Assembly: GCA_027297435.1 (NCBI GenBank)
Contig: JAPUIA010000260.1
Span: 1 to 45,653, forward strand
Direction of reading: 5' to 3'
Source: Gammaproteobacteria bacterium
Lineage (GTDB): Bacteria; Pseudomonadota; Gammaproteobacteria; Pseudomonadales; Azotimanducaceae
Length of the DNA: 45,653 nt
Part shown: piece by piece, positions 31,519-40,424 of the stretch
How positions within the stretch are numbered: the first letter of the stretch is position 1
How the letters are laid out: each line of letters starts with the position of its first letter
Notes under the pieces: model-generated
What the model was told of the DNA's origin: nothing
Database searches by the model: none
The model's input: the letters and a program-made list of their open reading frames with translations, nothing else
Program-made: the position numbers and the translations under genes

Positions 31519-32001
31519 TCAGGCTGGTCGATACCTCAACATCACGCGAGAACCATCGCTTAAGCCCTTCCGAAAGCGCGGCCCCCACAACACCCATGCG
31601 AGAGGATACTTATCACCCATGGCATCGAGCGCTCGCGCTTGGGCAATGGGATCGGTCTCAATGCTAGCGACGGCATTGACCATCGGTAGGCTTTTGTAAC
31701 GCCCATTGATATCCCCCCAAACGCCGAGATCCCCAACCCAAATTCGCGAGTTGGTCAGTCCCTGCCGTATCGCCTGCGACCGCCAAGCGTCGGCCGCGCT
31801 GACGACATACATCGTCGTGCCGACGTTGGCGAACCACACCTCGGCTTGGCAGCGACTCTCGGCGCCGTTGGATCGTATCGGCGTTACGTAGATGACCTCG
31901 GATGCCTCCATGGCAGCAAGCAGTGCCTCATCGCCACGTGCCAGTTTCGGACTTAGTGCGGCGATCGCGGCTGTACCGAGCAAGGTTCGTCGGGTGATCA
32001 T
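31519..32001 (-). CDS. Exported protein with a twin-arginine-like signal (DUF2255-like)
   Basis: The ATG at 32001 (ribosome binding site GTGGAG) gives 160 residues starting MITRRTLLGTAAIAALSPKLA, an RR plus hydrophobic stretch that resembles a short Tat signal. The mature part has a split-barrel look: AEVWFANVGTTMYVVSAADAWR, then a basic middle and ARALDAMGDKYP. This layout is shared with the lipoprotein at 37091-37531. Both resemble FMN-type split-barrel families. No cofactor motif can be assigned. It is divergent from the MDR reductase. Confidence 0.65.
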   Translation of the reverse strand: MITRRTLLGTAAIAALSPKLARGDEALLAAMEASEVIYVTPIRSNGAESRCQAEVWFANVGTTMYVVSAADAWRSQAIRQGLTNSRIWVGDLGVWGDINGRYKSLPMVNAVASIETDPIAQARALDAMGDKYPLAWVLWGPRFRKGLSDGSRVMLRYRPA

Positions 32002-32181
32002 TGGCTGCTCCACATAGACTGCATTGCTTTATTCAGACGGTGATCGAATCGATTCGTTCAGCAATCCTTCGCAATCAAAGCTTCGGCCATTCCGTTCGAA
32101 TTCAACCGTAGTAGTCATGCGGACTATTTGCAAACCCCTGCCGCGGACACGACACTAGCGCGGGGAACAAGGGAGGTGCAC

Positions 32182-33183
32182 ATGCCCAATCGTCAAATCT
32201 TGATCGACTCGTTACCGACGGGAACGCTCACGGTCGACAACTACCGGATGCAGGAGTCCCCGATACCCGAGCCGGGCGAAGGCGAGGTGCTTTGCCGCAC
32301 GCTCGCCATTTCCATCGACGCGGGCTCACGTGCCGGCTTGCAAGGCAGTGCCAGCTACGCTGGCGCCCCAAAAACCGGCATCGTGATGAACGGCAACACG
32401 GTTGCCCGAGTCGAGCAGTCTCGCGCAGACGACTACCAAGTCGGTGATCTCGTGTCCTGCGGCTCCGGCTGGCAGGACTATGCCCTGCATTCGGCCCGAT
32501 CCTTGACCAAACTCGATACCGCGGATGATCCGGCGCTCTATCTGGGTGCGCTGGGCGGCACCGGATTGACCGCTTACTTTGGCTTGCTCAAGGTTGGGCA
32601 ACCGCAACCCAATGAGACCGTCGTCGTTTCTGCCGCAGCCGGTGCCGTGGGTCACCTCGTGGGGCAGATGGCGCGCATACACGGCTGTCGGACGGTGGGT
32701 ATCGCAGGCAGCGACGCAAAGTGCGCGCGCCTGATCGACGAGCTCGGCTTCGACGCGGCCGTCAACTACAAGGAAGACAACTTTCGCCAAACACTGAAGG
32801 AGTGCACGCCGGATGGCATCGACGTTTACTTCGACAATACCGGAGGCACGATTCTCGGCAACGCGCTGTTTCGCATGAACTTGAACGGTCGCATCGCCTG
32901 CTGCGGCGTCGTCTCCCAGTACGACACGAGCAACCCGGAACCTGGTCCTAGGGGCGTGCCCGGTCTTCTGGTGAACAAACGACTGCGTATGCAGGGCTTC
33001 CTGGTGTTCGATTACGTCGCGGAATACGCAGCCGCCCGCACCACAATCGGCAAGTGGCTGGCCGACGGCGAGCTCATTGCGTGGCAGGACGAATTTCACG
33101 ATCTGGAGTCTGCACCCCGGGCGCTGGTTGATCTGTTGGCCGGCGGCAACGTGGGCAAACGCATTGTAAGGGTCGCCGAATGA
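32182..33183 (+). CDS. Zinc-independent MDR NADP-dependent oxidoreductase (CurA/PTGR2-like)
   Basis: A 333-residue reductase of enones or other activated double bonds. The ATG at 32182 follows GGAGGT. Signatures: N-terminal MPNRQILIDSLPTG, a GroES-like part, GGTGLTAYFGLLKVGQPQPNE, nucleotide-binding VSAAAGAVGHLVGQMARIHG (about 150-169), and VYFDNTGGTILGNALFRMN. Zinc-binding cysteines of alcohol dehydrogenases are absent. It overlaps the dipeptidase gene by ATGA. Confidence 0.9.
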   Translation: MPNRQILIDSLPTGTLTVDNYRMQESPIPEPGEGEVLCRTLAISIDAGSRAGLQGSASYAGAPKTGIVMNGNTVARVEQSRADDYQVGDLVSCGSGWQDYALHSARSLTKLDTADDPALYLGALGGTGLTAYFGLLKVGQPQPNETVVVSAAAGAVGHLVGQMARIHGCRTVGIAGSDAKCARLIDELGFDAAVNYKEDNFRQTLKECTPDGIDVYFDNTGGTILGNALFRMNLNGRIACCGVVSQYDTSNPEPGPRGVPGLLVNKRLRMQGFLVFDYVAEYAAARTTIGKWLADGELIAWQDEFHDLESAPRALVDLLAGGNVGKRIVRVAE

Positions 33184-34388
33184 AGTCAATGGCCCGTTGT
33201 TTGGGCTGGTTGATTCTCACGGGTTGCGCAGCTGTCGCGCCCACAGACCCGCAATCCATTGCTCAACAATTGCTCATCGTCGACACCCACATCGACGTGC
33301 CGTTTCGGCTCCGTAACCGCCCGGACGATATCGCTCGAGCAACCGAAACAGGCGACTTCGACTATCCGCGCGCCAAAGCCGGCGGGTTGGACGCCCTTTT
33401 CATGTCGATCTACATCCCAGCCACCGTCGATGCCAGCGGCGACGCGACCCCGCTCGCCAACGAGCTCATTGATTCCGTGGAACAGCTGGCCGCCGACGCG
33501 CCGGACAAGTTTGCTATCGCGACCTGCGCCGACGATGTGCTGCGCATCAAGGCGAACGGCATGATCGCTCTGCCACTCGGCATGGAAAACGGCGGGCCGA
33601 TCGGCGGAGAGCTCGACAAGCTGCGGCATTTTTACGATCGCGGCATTCGCTACGTCACGCTGACCCATTCGAACACCAATCATATTTCCGACTCATCCTA
33701 CGATGCGTTCAAACGCTGGCAGGGTCTGTCGACTTTCGGTCAATCGCTGATTGGAGAAATGAACCGGCTCGGCATCATGGTCGACGTCTCGCACCTCTCC
33801 GACGATGCGTTCTGGCAGGTGCTGCGACTATCAGAGGCGCCGGTGATTGCCTCTCACTCTTCGCTACGACATTTCACCCCGGGCTTCGAGCGCAATCTCA
33901 CCGACGAGATGGTGAGCGCTCTCGGGCGCAATGGTGGCGTCGTGCAAATCAATTTCGGCAGCAGCTTTCTCACCGAAGCCGCGCAGGATTATCGCAATCA
34001 ATCGCGCAAAGACCTGCTCGCATATTCGTTCGCCAATCATCTAGAGGCGGACGATCCCCGCATGGTGAGTTTCCTCGAAAAGTACCGCACCGAGCATCCC
34101 TACCCCTATGCGACGCTGGACGACGTATTGGATCACTTCGATCGAGCGGTGCAACTCGCCGGCATCGATCACGTTGGAATCGGATCCGACTATGATGGGG
34201 TGGGCGATTCGTTACCTACCGGGCTCAAAGACGTCAGTCAGTACCCGAATCTGGTGGCCGGCCTCTTGGCGCGAGGCTACAGCCATCAAGACATTGCCAA
34301 ACTGTTGGGCCGCAACCTCATGCGCGTGTGGCGAGCGGTAGAGGCATACGCCGAACAACAGGGCAATGCGCCCCAATGCAAAACGTAA
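33180..34388 (+). CDS. Membrane dipeptidase (renal-dipeptidase family), lipoprotein
   Basis: A 402-residue zinc peptidase that hydrolyses dipeptides, including D-amino-acid-containing ones in the family. A short signal ends in a lipobox-like LTGC (13-16), so it is probably tethered in the envelope. Metal residues are visible: DTHID (35-39), Glu in GMENGG, His in VDVSHLSDDAFW, ASHSSLRH, and GIGSDYDG near the C terminus. The preceding reductase gene overlaps it by ATGA, so they are co-transcribed. Confidence 0.92.
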   Translation: MKSMARCLGWLILTGCAAVAPTDPQSIAQQLLIVDTHIDVPFRLRNRPDDIARATETGDFDYPRAKAGGLDALFMSIYIPATVDASGDATPLANELIDSVEQLAADAPDKFAIATCADDVLRIKANGMIALPLGMENGGPIGGELDKLRHFYDRGIRYVTLTHSNTNHISDSSYDAFKRWQGLSTFGQSLIGEMNRLGIMVDVSHLSDDAFWQVLRLSEAPVIASHSSLRHFTPGFERNLTDEMVSALGRNGGVVQINFGSSFLTEAAQDYRNQSRKDLLAYSFANHLEADDPRMVSFLEKYRTEHPYPYATLDDVLDHFDRAVQLAGIDHVGIGSDYDGVGDSLPTGLKDVSQYPNLVAGLLARGYSHQDIAKLLGRNLMRVWRAVEAYAEQQGNAPQCKT

Positions 34389-34428
34389 TCGCGGTCGGCA
34401 ACGCCCTTACAAACGTAGCTAACAAGTA

Positions 34429-34497
34429 GGTAGGAGTGGCTTCAGCCGAGATTTCCGTTGTCCATCTAACGAATCGCGGCTGAAGCCGCTCCTACCT
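34429..34497. repeat. REP-type inverted pair
   Basis: GGTAGGAGTGGCTTCAGCCG (34429-34448) faces CGGCTGAAGCCGCTCCTACC (34477-34496) with one G-T mismatch, giving a 20-bp stem around a 28-base loop. It lies between the converging dipeptidase and MerC-like genes and is the clearest copy of the REP motif in the window. Such pairs usually mark transcript ends. Confidence 0.75.
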
Positions 34498-34509
34498 TTA
34501 GAGGCACCT

Positions 34510-34878
34510 CTAAGTCGCCATCGACTGGCGCACGTTCTGCACGTGCGCGGCCGTCAGTGCGATCGCGCCTGTCATCGTGGCAACGATCTCGCCCGTGTCG
34601 CCAAACCAGTGCGTGACACCCAACAACATCAACAACAATCCGACCGACCCCAGGACGATTGCCGCCGCGGCGCGATGTCGACGGTAGCCGATGAGCAATG
34701 CGACGATGCTGACCGGGTAGCCCACCGCCAACAGAAACCAGTGAAACGCTTCGTGCGAGCCGAACAAGAGCGTGCCAACCGCCGGAAGCAGCAGTAGCGT
34801 GATCGGAATAGCCAGGCAATGGGCCAGGCAGATACCCGACAGCAATATCGCGATTCGATCCAGCTTGAGCGCTTCCAT
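34510..34878 (-). CDS. MerC-domain inner-membrane protein
   Basis: A 122-residue protein with four hydrophobic helices. The first contains SGICLAHCLAIPITLLLLP, with a cysteine pair placed as in the mercury-transport protein MerC. Other helices are WFLLAVGYPVSIVALLIGY, AAAIVLGSVGLLLMLLGV and IVATMTGAIALTAAH. No other mer genes are nearby, so a mercury role is not supported by context; many such chromosomal homologues have unknown substrates. Confidence 0.8.
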   Translation of the reverse strand: MEALKLDRIAILLSGICLAHCLAIPITLLLLPAVGTLLFGSHEAFHWFLLAVGYPVSIVALLIGYRRHRAAAAIVLGSVGLLLMLLGVTHWFGDTGEIVATMTGAIALTAAHVQNVRQSMAT

Positions 34879-34966
34879 AGGGGCGGTCTATCGAAAAACG
34901 CGACACCTTAACACTGTTGCGCCAGAGAGGAACCCGCACCTTGGTCGCAAAAAAACCTGGTGCCTA

Positions 34967-35854
34967 CTATTTGAAAGCGGGCATGACCTCTTCTATGAAC
35001 AGCTGCAACGCATCCCAATCGACCGGTGGCCGAAACGCGATGTTGAGACCCTTGAGACCCACGTCTTGGTATTCACCGATGCGGTCGATCGCCTGCTGAG
35101 CGCTACCCACCAAGCTACCTTGGGCACTGACGTCGGGCGTTCGGTCCTCGCCCAGATAAAACCCTACATTGATGCTGGTTTCCAACTCGTTCGGATCCCG
35201 ACCAATCGCGTCGCACTCCTTGGCTAGACGCTGCAAACGATCAGCCGCTGCCTCCGGGCTCAAATAGGGCATGTTGAAACCATCCGCGTAGCGGGCGGCA
35301 ATTTTCGGCGTCCGGTTGGGACCGCGTCCGCCGACCCAGAGTCGCATTTTGGGGTTGTAGGGCTTAGGACTGCACACCGCGCCTTGCACGTCGTAGTAGT
35401 CGCCCGAAAAGTCGGTGACGTCGTCGTGCCACAACGAACGAATGATGGCCAGGGCTTCTTCGAGCTGATCGAGGCGCTTGCCGAGCGGTGGGAAACCGTA
35501 GCCGAATTCGCGAAACTCTGCTTCGAACCAACCGGCGCCGATACCGATTTCGGCCCGACCGTTGGACAAGTGATCGATGGTCACCGCCGCTTTGGCAAGC
35601 ACCCCGGGGCTACGAAACAAAGCACAGAACACCAAACATCCCACCCGCACGTTTTGTGTCAGACTCGCGAGTGCGGCCATCGTCGCAATCCCTTCAAAAC
35701 AAGGATTGTTACGATCTTGGAGTGGGTTCGCATAAAAGTGGTCCCACACCGAGATCCAGTGGAACCCGCTCTCGTCGCCGATGCGCCAAAGTGATTTGAT
35801 GTCCTCCATCGACAGATCTTGAGGGCCGGCATGCATACCAATCTTTATCGTCAT
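34967..35854 (-). CDS. LLM-class (luciferase-like) flavin oxidoreductase, probably F420-type
   Basis: A 295-residue TIM-barrel enzyme. Residues 1-45 read MTIKIGMHAGPQDLSMEDI and SGFHWISVWDHF; then LASLTQNVRVGCLVFCALFRSP, the LSNGRAEIGIGAGW motif (about 96-109), and a C-terminal PKPYNPKMRLWVGGRGPNRT. These fit F420-dependent or FMN-dependent LLM hydride-transfer enzymes. Whether this organism makes F420 cannot be read here. It lies 17 bases after the CoA-transferase gene on the same strand. Confidence 0.88.
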   Translation of the reverse strand: MTIKIGMHAGPQDLSMEDIKSLWRIGDESGFHWISVWDHFYANPLQDRNNPCFEGIATMAALASLTQNVRVGCLVFCALFRSPGVLAKAAVTIDHLSNGRAEIGIGAGWFEAEFREFGYGFPPLGKRLDQLEEALAIIRSLWHDDVTDFSGDYYDVQGAVCSPKPYNPKMRLWVGGRGPNRTPKIAARYADGFNMPYLSPEAAADRLQRLAKECDAIGRDPNELETSINVGFYLGEDRTPDVSAQGSLVGSAQQAIDRIGEYQDVGLKGLNIAFRPPVDWDALQLFIEEVMPAFK

Positions 35855-35871
35855 GTCGGCAGCCTGACCTG

Positions 35872-37074
35872 CTAGTTCTCTGGCCCTGTCACGATGCCAC
35901 GCTCGAGCAATCGGCGAATCTCTTCTTCGGAGTAACCGGCTTCCTGCAACACTTCGACGCTGTGGTCACCTACGCCCGGTGCCCTGGATGGCGGGCGTTT
36001 GCTCTCTTCCGCGACAAAGATGGGGCTGTTGATCGTCCATCGATAGTCATCACCCGGATCATTCGTCGGAATGATTACATCGTTCGCGATCAGTTGTGCG
36101 TCGTTGACGACGTCACCCATGGGCGCTACCACACCGCAGGTGATGTCGTGTTCATCGAACACACGCATCAATTCGTCCTGGGCGTACTTCACGGTTTCGA
36201 CGCTGATCAACGCAATCAACTCCCGGCGATTTTTCATGAGCACACGCATGTCCGAGAAGCGTTGGTCTTCTGTCCACTCCGGATGATCGAGGGCTTTTGC
36301 CAGCTGGGGCCACTCCCGGCTTGTGTTGATGATCGCCAACACCACGTAGCGATCATCCCGCGTGGGATAGGTGCTCGTGAAGGGGCTAAACCAGCCTTTG
36401 GCCTGTTTGTAGGCGCCGAGATCCAATCCGGCGATCACACCCTGCAAGGCCATACCATTCGCCCAAACCCCATTGGCGACAAGCGACGTTGAAACATGAC
36501 AGCCAACACCGGTACGTTCGCGTCGAAACAAACCTGTCATGATCGCCCCGTACATGCTCATCGCCGTCGAGTGATCGCCCATGCCCGGTGCCGCAGCCAG
36601 CGGGGTCTGTCCCGAATCGCGGACAAAATCCATCATGCCCGAACGCGCCCACCACGCGGTGATGTCGAACGCCTTGCGCGCAACTTCCGGGCCTTGCATG
36701 CCATAGCCGGTTAGCTGGGCAAAGATGATGCGCGGGTTTATGCCTTTGAGTTGCTCATAGGTCATCTGAAACCGTTGCAGTTGATCGTCCAAGAAGTTCG
36801 TGAGAATGACGTCGGCGTCCTCCACGAGTTTGTGCAACAGCGCTTGACCGTCTTCGTTGGTGAGATCGAGCGCCAGGCTACGTTTGTTGCGTGAGGTGAG
36901 CTGCCAGTGATAGCCGACGGGGTAATTACCGACGAGCGCACGATAACCGTCGCCGTTGGGCGGCTCTATCTTGATCACATCGGCACCGAAGTCGGCCATG
37001 ACCGTAGCGGCTCCCGGCCCGGCAAGAAACGATGCCGCGTCGATGACGCGAATGTCTTCCAACAGGTAAGCCAT
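35872..37074 (-). CDS. CaiB/BaiF-type CoA-transferase (class III)
   Basis: A 400-residue enzyme moving CoA between a carboxylic acid and a CoA ester. MAYLLEDIRVIDAASFLAGPGAATVMADFGADVIKIEPPNGD opens as in the family. The catalytic-Asp segment is KAFDITAWWARSGMMDFV (about 137-154). SRNKRSLALDLTNEDGQALL and PTLGEHN-equivalent PGVGDHSVEVL near the C terminus follow. The ribosome binding site GGGAGAAACC is good. It sits between a lipoprotein gene (16 bases away) and an LLM gene (17 bases), so the three are likely co-transcribed. Confidence 0.93.
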   Translation of the reverse strand: MAYLLEDIRVIDAASFLAGPGAATVMADFGADVIKIEPPNGDGYRALVGNYPVGYHWQLTSRNKRSLALDLTNEDGQALLHKLVEDADVILTNFLDDQLQRFQMTYEQLKGINPRIIFAQLTGYGMQGPEVARKAFDITAWWARSGMMDFVRDSGQTPLAAAPGMGDHSTAMSMYGAIMTGLFRRERTGVGCHVSTSLVANGVWANGMALQGVIAGLDLGAYKQAKGWFSPFTSTYPTRDDRYVVLAIINTSREWPQLAKALDHPEWTEDQRFSDMRVLMKNRRELIALISVETVKYAQDELMRVFDEHDITCGVVAPMGDVVNDAQLIANDVIIPTNDPGDDYRWTINSPIFVAEESKRPPSRAPGVGDHSVEVLQEAGYSEEEIRRLLERGIVTGPEN

Positions 37075-37090
37075 TGGTTTCTCCCAGTGA

Positions 37091-37531
37091 CTAGCGACGA
37101 TCTAGACGAAAGATGAGGCCCTTCGCCACCCAGCCGTCAACCTCGTCGATGTCATATTTGTCCGTATAAGCCGCGGCCACTCGCGCACGCTCAGTCGGAT
37201 CATCGACCTCCATCGCGTGCAGCGGGTATAAGCGTCTGCCAAGCCTTGCCTTCACCGAGCGATCTTCGTCGATGAAACCGCTCCACCTGGTACCCTCTGC
37301 GCCGGTCGCCACGTAGAGATCCGAGCCGATGCCGACGCTCCAGATGTTGATCGAATACGGATCGGTTGGGCGTGTTTCTAGCTGGATGGTACCTGGAACG
37401 GCTGCCCATTCAACGGGGGCGTCGTTCGCCTCACCGGACAACTGCCCACCTGGAATGGTTGCGACCGGTTCGCTGCACGCCGCGAGCGAAAGTGTGCACA
37501 CCGCGCTAACGACGAATCGGTTTATATTCAC
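37091..37531 (-). CDS. Lipoprotein, DUF2255-like
   Basis: A GTG at 37531 after GAGGGT gives MNINRFVVSAVCTLSLAACSEP, 146 residues with a lipobox LAAC (Cys about 19). A TTG at 37543 is the longer alternative. The mature part: GTIQLETRPTDPYSINIWSV, SDLYVATGAEGTRWSGFI, ARVAAAYTDKYD. This layout suggests a DUF2255-like split-barrel protein, and it resembles the Tat-type protein at 31519-32001. Role unknown. It is the first gene of the CoA-transferase/LLM operon. Confidence 0.7.
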   Translation of the reverse strand: MNINRFVVSAVCTLSLAACSEPVATIPGGQLSGEANDAPVEWAAVPGTIQLETRPTDPYSINIWSVGIGSDLYVATGAEGTRWSGFIDEDRSVKARLGRRLYPLHAMEVDDPTERARVAAAYTDKYDIDEVDGWVAKGLIFRLDRR

Positions 37532-37644
37532 AACAACCCTCAACCGTCCAGTTCGGCCATGCTACGCCATGCCTGACGGAACCGAAACTAGACCACAGGG
37601 GGCAAAAGCGGGTAGCTTGCTACTCTTCTTCGTTGGGAGTCTAT

Positions 37645-38061
37645 GTGCCGATATTGACCATTGATCAACTGCGTCAGTACCTCGAAGGTTCGCCGTTCAT
37701 TCAGTGGGCCGGGATGAAAATCGAGAGCGCCGATCCGGACGCAGAGACCCTGACGATGCGAATGGCGATGACTCCGGACATGGAACGCGCGGCCGGAACG
37801 GGACAGTTTCACGGCGGGCCCATTGCAGCGCTGATCGATACCGCCGGTTGCTATGCATTGGTCATGCTGCTCGGTCAATCCGTACCCACCGTCAACTTCC
37901 GTACCGACTACCTGCGACCAGCCGTGAATACCGATCTGACCGCTATCGCCAAGGTGCGGCGCGTCGGTCGGACAGTTGGTGTCGTAGACGTGGACGTTGT
38001 CGATGACAATGCGAGGCTGGTCGCGGTCGGACGCGGCACGTTCGGTTCGAACGCTGGATAA
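37645..38061 (+). CDS. PaaI-type hotdog thioesterase
   Basis: The GTG at 37645 (ribosome binding site GGGAG, 6 bases upstream) gives 138 residues; a TTG at 37633 is the longer option. The hotdog signature is GQFHGGPIAALIDTAGCYAL (about 54-73), with Asp in LIDTAG at the usual catalytic position of PaaI relatives. TVNFRTDYLRPAVNTDLTA and a VDVDVVDDNARLVAVGRGTF tail complete the fold. It probably hydrolyses an acyl-CoA product of the local pathway. Confidence 0.85.
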   Translation: MPILTIDQLRQYLEGSPFIQWAGMKIESADPDAETLTMRMAMTPDMERAAGTGQFHGGPIAALIDTAGCYALVMLLGQSVPTVNFRTDYLRPAVNTDLTAIAKVRRVGRTVGVVDVDVVDDNARLVAVGRGTFGSNAG

Positions 38062-38090
38062 CGCGCGATTCGGGGCCTGAGGAGACAAGC

Positions 38091-38735
38091 ATGAATCAAC
38101 TCGATCACGTCGTCATCGCGGCGCCGGATCTGGACGCCGCCAAAAGGCGTTTTCAGGAGCGGACCGGCATCGCGCCGGTAGACGGTGGCCAGCACGTCGG
38201 ACTCGGCACACGCAACGCCTTGGTTTCGTTCGGCAGCGGACGCTATTTGGAAATCATCGCACCCGATCCGGAACAAGATTTGAGCAGCGGTTTTGGGGCT
38301 GCCTTGGCCGAACTCGATGACGAGTCGCTGCTGCATTGGGCCGTTAGAGTAGTTGGATTGCAATCGGTTGCCGATCACGCGACCAGCATCGGATTCGATG
38401 CGGGTCTCATTCGCCGCACGTCTAGGGCACAACCTGATGGTACGTTGCTCGAGTGGGAACTGATGGGCGTGAGCGGCCACGATCTCGGCGGGTTCGTACC
38501 CTTCTATATCGACTGGTTGGAATGCCCCCACCCATCCGATACGACGCCGGTGGTCGGCGCGCTCACACGTTTTGAACTGACCCTACCGGAGGGCGACAAC
38601 GCGCGCCGGCTGTTGGACCCAGCCCCAGACGGCATCACCCTCCTGACCGGCGAGCCTTGCTTGCGCGTGAAATTTGAATCACCCGAGGGACCGATCGACT
38701 ACGAGAGTCGAGATTTGACCGGCTTCTCGATGTAG
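38091..38735 (+). CDS. Glyoxalase-like (VOC-superfamily) protein
   Basis: A 214-residue protein starting MNQLDHVVIAAPDLDAAKRRFQERTGIAPVDGGQHVGLGTRNALV, which is the first beta-alpha-beta-beta unit of the vicinal-oxygen-chelate fold. GRYLEIIAPDPEQ follows, with Glu in a metal position and His6 as the first ligand. A second half has WELMGVSGHDLGGFVPFYIDW, matching glyoxalase-like (Glyoxalase_3) proteins. The ribosome binding site is TGAGGAGA. Activity not assignable. It is 29 bases after the thioesterase gene. Confidence 0.82.
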   Translation: MNQLDHVVIAAPDLDAAKRRFQERTGIAPVDGGQHVGLGTRNALVSFGSGRYLEIIAPDPEQDLSSGFGAALAELDDESLLHWAVRVVGLQSVADHATSIGFDAGLIRRTSRAQPDGTLLEWELMGVSGHDLGGFVPFYIDWLECPHPSDTTPVVGALTRFELTLPEGDNARRLLDPAPDGITLLTGEPCLRVKFESPEGPIDYESRDLTGFSM

Positions 38736-38772
38736 CGAATCCGCGAATCCGGCCCGGCCGCAGGCTCGCAGG

Positions 38773-39783
38773 CTATGGGACCAACACGATCTTGCCGAAC
38801 ACTTCGCGATCTTCCATCAGACGCTCCGCTTCTCGCACGTCTTGCAACGGCATGACTCGATCCACCACGGGCTCCAATCGGCCAGCTTCGGCATAAGCCA
38901 ACATCGCTTCGATGTCGGAGCGCCGCCAACCGTTGGAACCCAGCAGGCTGAGTTCGTAGGTCCAGACATACCGTATGTCGATCTGCTCATCGAACCCGGC
39001 TGTCGCGCCGCAGGTGACAAGCCGGCCGCCGACCTTCATGCAACGCGTGGAATCCACCCACGTTCCACCGCCGGTACAGTTGATGACCATCTCCACCCCG
39101 CCGCCGCCTACCACGCGTGGTTTGCCGACCAAGTCCCAAACGGCTTCACGCATATCGTGATCGACGTAGTTGACCAAGTGATCGGCTCCCAGCGTTTTCA
39201 AGCGGCTCAACTTAATCGCGGTGCTGGCGCACGCAATCACCTCCGCACCGGCCATCTTCGCGAGCAGCACACAAGCGGTGCCGACGCCGCCGCTCGCACC
39301 CAACACCAAGACCTTCTCGCCCGCCTCGATCTTGCCCCGAGTCATCATCATGCGGTGCGCCGTAGCATATGCGAGCGGGATAGCCGCCGCGGCTTCGAAA
39401 CTGACACTGTCCGGAATCGGAACCAGTTGCACGGCATGGCACACACAGTATTCTGCGCGCCCGCCGTCGAAGCGTTCGCCGATCATGCCGCCGCCGTTCT
39501 CTGCTCGCGGCGCAGGATCGATCAGCGCCCGCATGCCTGGCTCTACTCCATCCACGCCGGCACCCAACTCCACGACTTCACCCGCAACGTCCGAGCCGAT
39601 GATGAGCGGTAGCGGAAGCTTGATGCCCGGCATACCGCGGCGGCTGAATACGTCGTGATAGTTTATGGAGCTGGCGCGTACCCGTATCTTGACCCACCCC
39701 TCGGGAATGGCCGGTTCCGGGTAGTCGGACTCAAAAACGATCTGATCCAGATCACCGTGCTGGTACACCACGGCAGCGCGCAT
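38773..39783 (-). CDS. MDR alcohol dehydrogenase/quinone reductase-like enzyme
   Basis: A 336-residue NAD(P)-dependent enzyme. N terminus MRAAVVYQHGDLDQIVF; GroES-like part with VFSRRGMPGIKLPLPLIIGSDVAGEVVELG; cofactor motif VLVLGASGGVGTACVLLAKMAGAEVIA (about 158-184). The catalytic-zinc pattern GHE is GSDVAGE here, and a Cys-rich structural-zinc loop is absent, so it is closer to zinc-independent MDR members. The ribosome binding site GGGGAG precedes the ATG. It is the last gene of a three-gene minus-strand operon. Confidence 0.88.
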   Translation of the reverse strand: MRAAVVYQHGDLDQIVFESDYPEPAIPEGWVKIRVRASSINYHDVFSRRGMPGIKLPLPLIIGSDVAGEVVELGAGVDGVEPGMRALIDPAPRAENGGGMIGERFDGGRAEYCVCHAVQLVPIPDSVSFEAAAAIPLAYATAHRMMMTRGKIEAGEKVLVLGASGGVGTACVLLAKMAGAEVIACASTAIKLSRLKTLGADHLVNYVDHDMREAVWDLVGKPRVVGGGGVEMVINCTGGGTWVDSTRCMKVGGRLVTCGATAGFDEQIDIRYVWTYELSLLGSNGWRRSDIEAMLAYAEAGRLEPVVDRVMPLQDVREAERLMEDREVFGKIVLVP

Positions 39784-39813
39784 CGCCGGCTCCCCTTTTA
39801 GCAGTACCGCATT

Positions 39814-40416
39814 CTATACCGGCACATCACCCGACTGCCCTTGGAGTAACCAACGAATCATCGGTAGATGCTCGCGACCGATATAGATATCGTCCGCGAC
39901 GTAATAGGCAGGCACGTTTACCGCACCCCGTTCCAAGGCTTCAGCAGCAACATCATCCAGCGCGTGTTGGGCTTCGCTCAGCAGGTAGTCGTGGAACCCT
40001 TCGCTTGCGCCGCCCACACGTCCGAGTGCGGCCGCCACATCGACTTCGCTGGCGGGATCGAGTTCTCCGGCCCAAACCCGATCGAACACATCGCCGACGT
40101 AAGCGTCTGCAAGACCCTCGCGGCAAGCCCACAGCAATCCGGCATTGGCGACGAAACTTTCCATATCGTGCGTCGGTTGAACGAACCGAATATTCTGCTG
40201 CCGCGCATAGAACGCCCTTTCCCGCCGTCGATACTCGGTCCTCACGCGAGCATGTATTGCGCCTTTCGAATTGGCCACGCCGGTGCGTTGGCGCGGCTGC
40301 AAATGGTAAGGTCGCCAATCAACGGTGATGCCGCATTCTTCTGCGAGCTTCTGAGTCGGTCCGAGTGCGAGTCGCGCGTCCGGGCTTTTGAAGTCTATGT
40401 AGACGACCAGATTCAT
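39814..40416 (-). CDS. DsbA-family protein, HCCA isomerase-like (first paralogue)
   Basis: The ATG at 40416 gives 200 residues; earlier starts would overlap the upstream gene. MNLVVYIDFKSPDARLALGPTQKLAEECGITVDWRPYHLQPR opens a thioredoxin-fold protein of the 2-hydroxychromene-2-carboxylate isomerase/GST-kappa type. The C-terminal VNVPAYYVADDIYIGREHLPMIRWLL has the cis-Pro region. The DsbA CxxC is absent and FKSPDA occupies the active-site position, as in isomerase relatives. It lies 8 bases after its paralogue. Confidence 0.8.
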   Translation of the reverse strand: MNLVVYIDFKSPDARLALGPTQKLAEECGITVDWRPYHLQPRQRTGVANSKGAIHARVRTEYRRRERAFYARQQNIRFVQPTHDMESFVANAGLLWACREGLADAYVGDVFDRVWAGELDPASEVDVAAALGRVGGASEGFHDYLLSEAQHALDDVAAEALERGAVNVPAYYVADDIYIGREHLPMIRWLLQGQSGDVPV

Positions 40417-40424
40417 CAGACGTT

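Noticed and set aside
34510-34878. Mercury resistance (mer) operon
   Set aside because: Only a MerC-domain protein is present; no MerA, MerT, MerP or MerR was seen.
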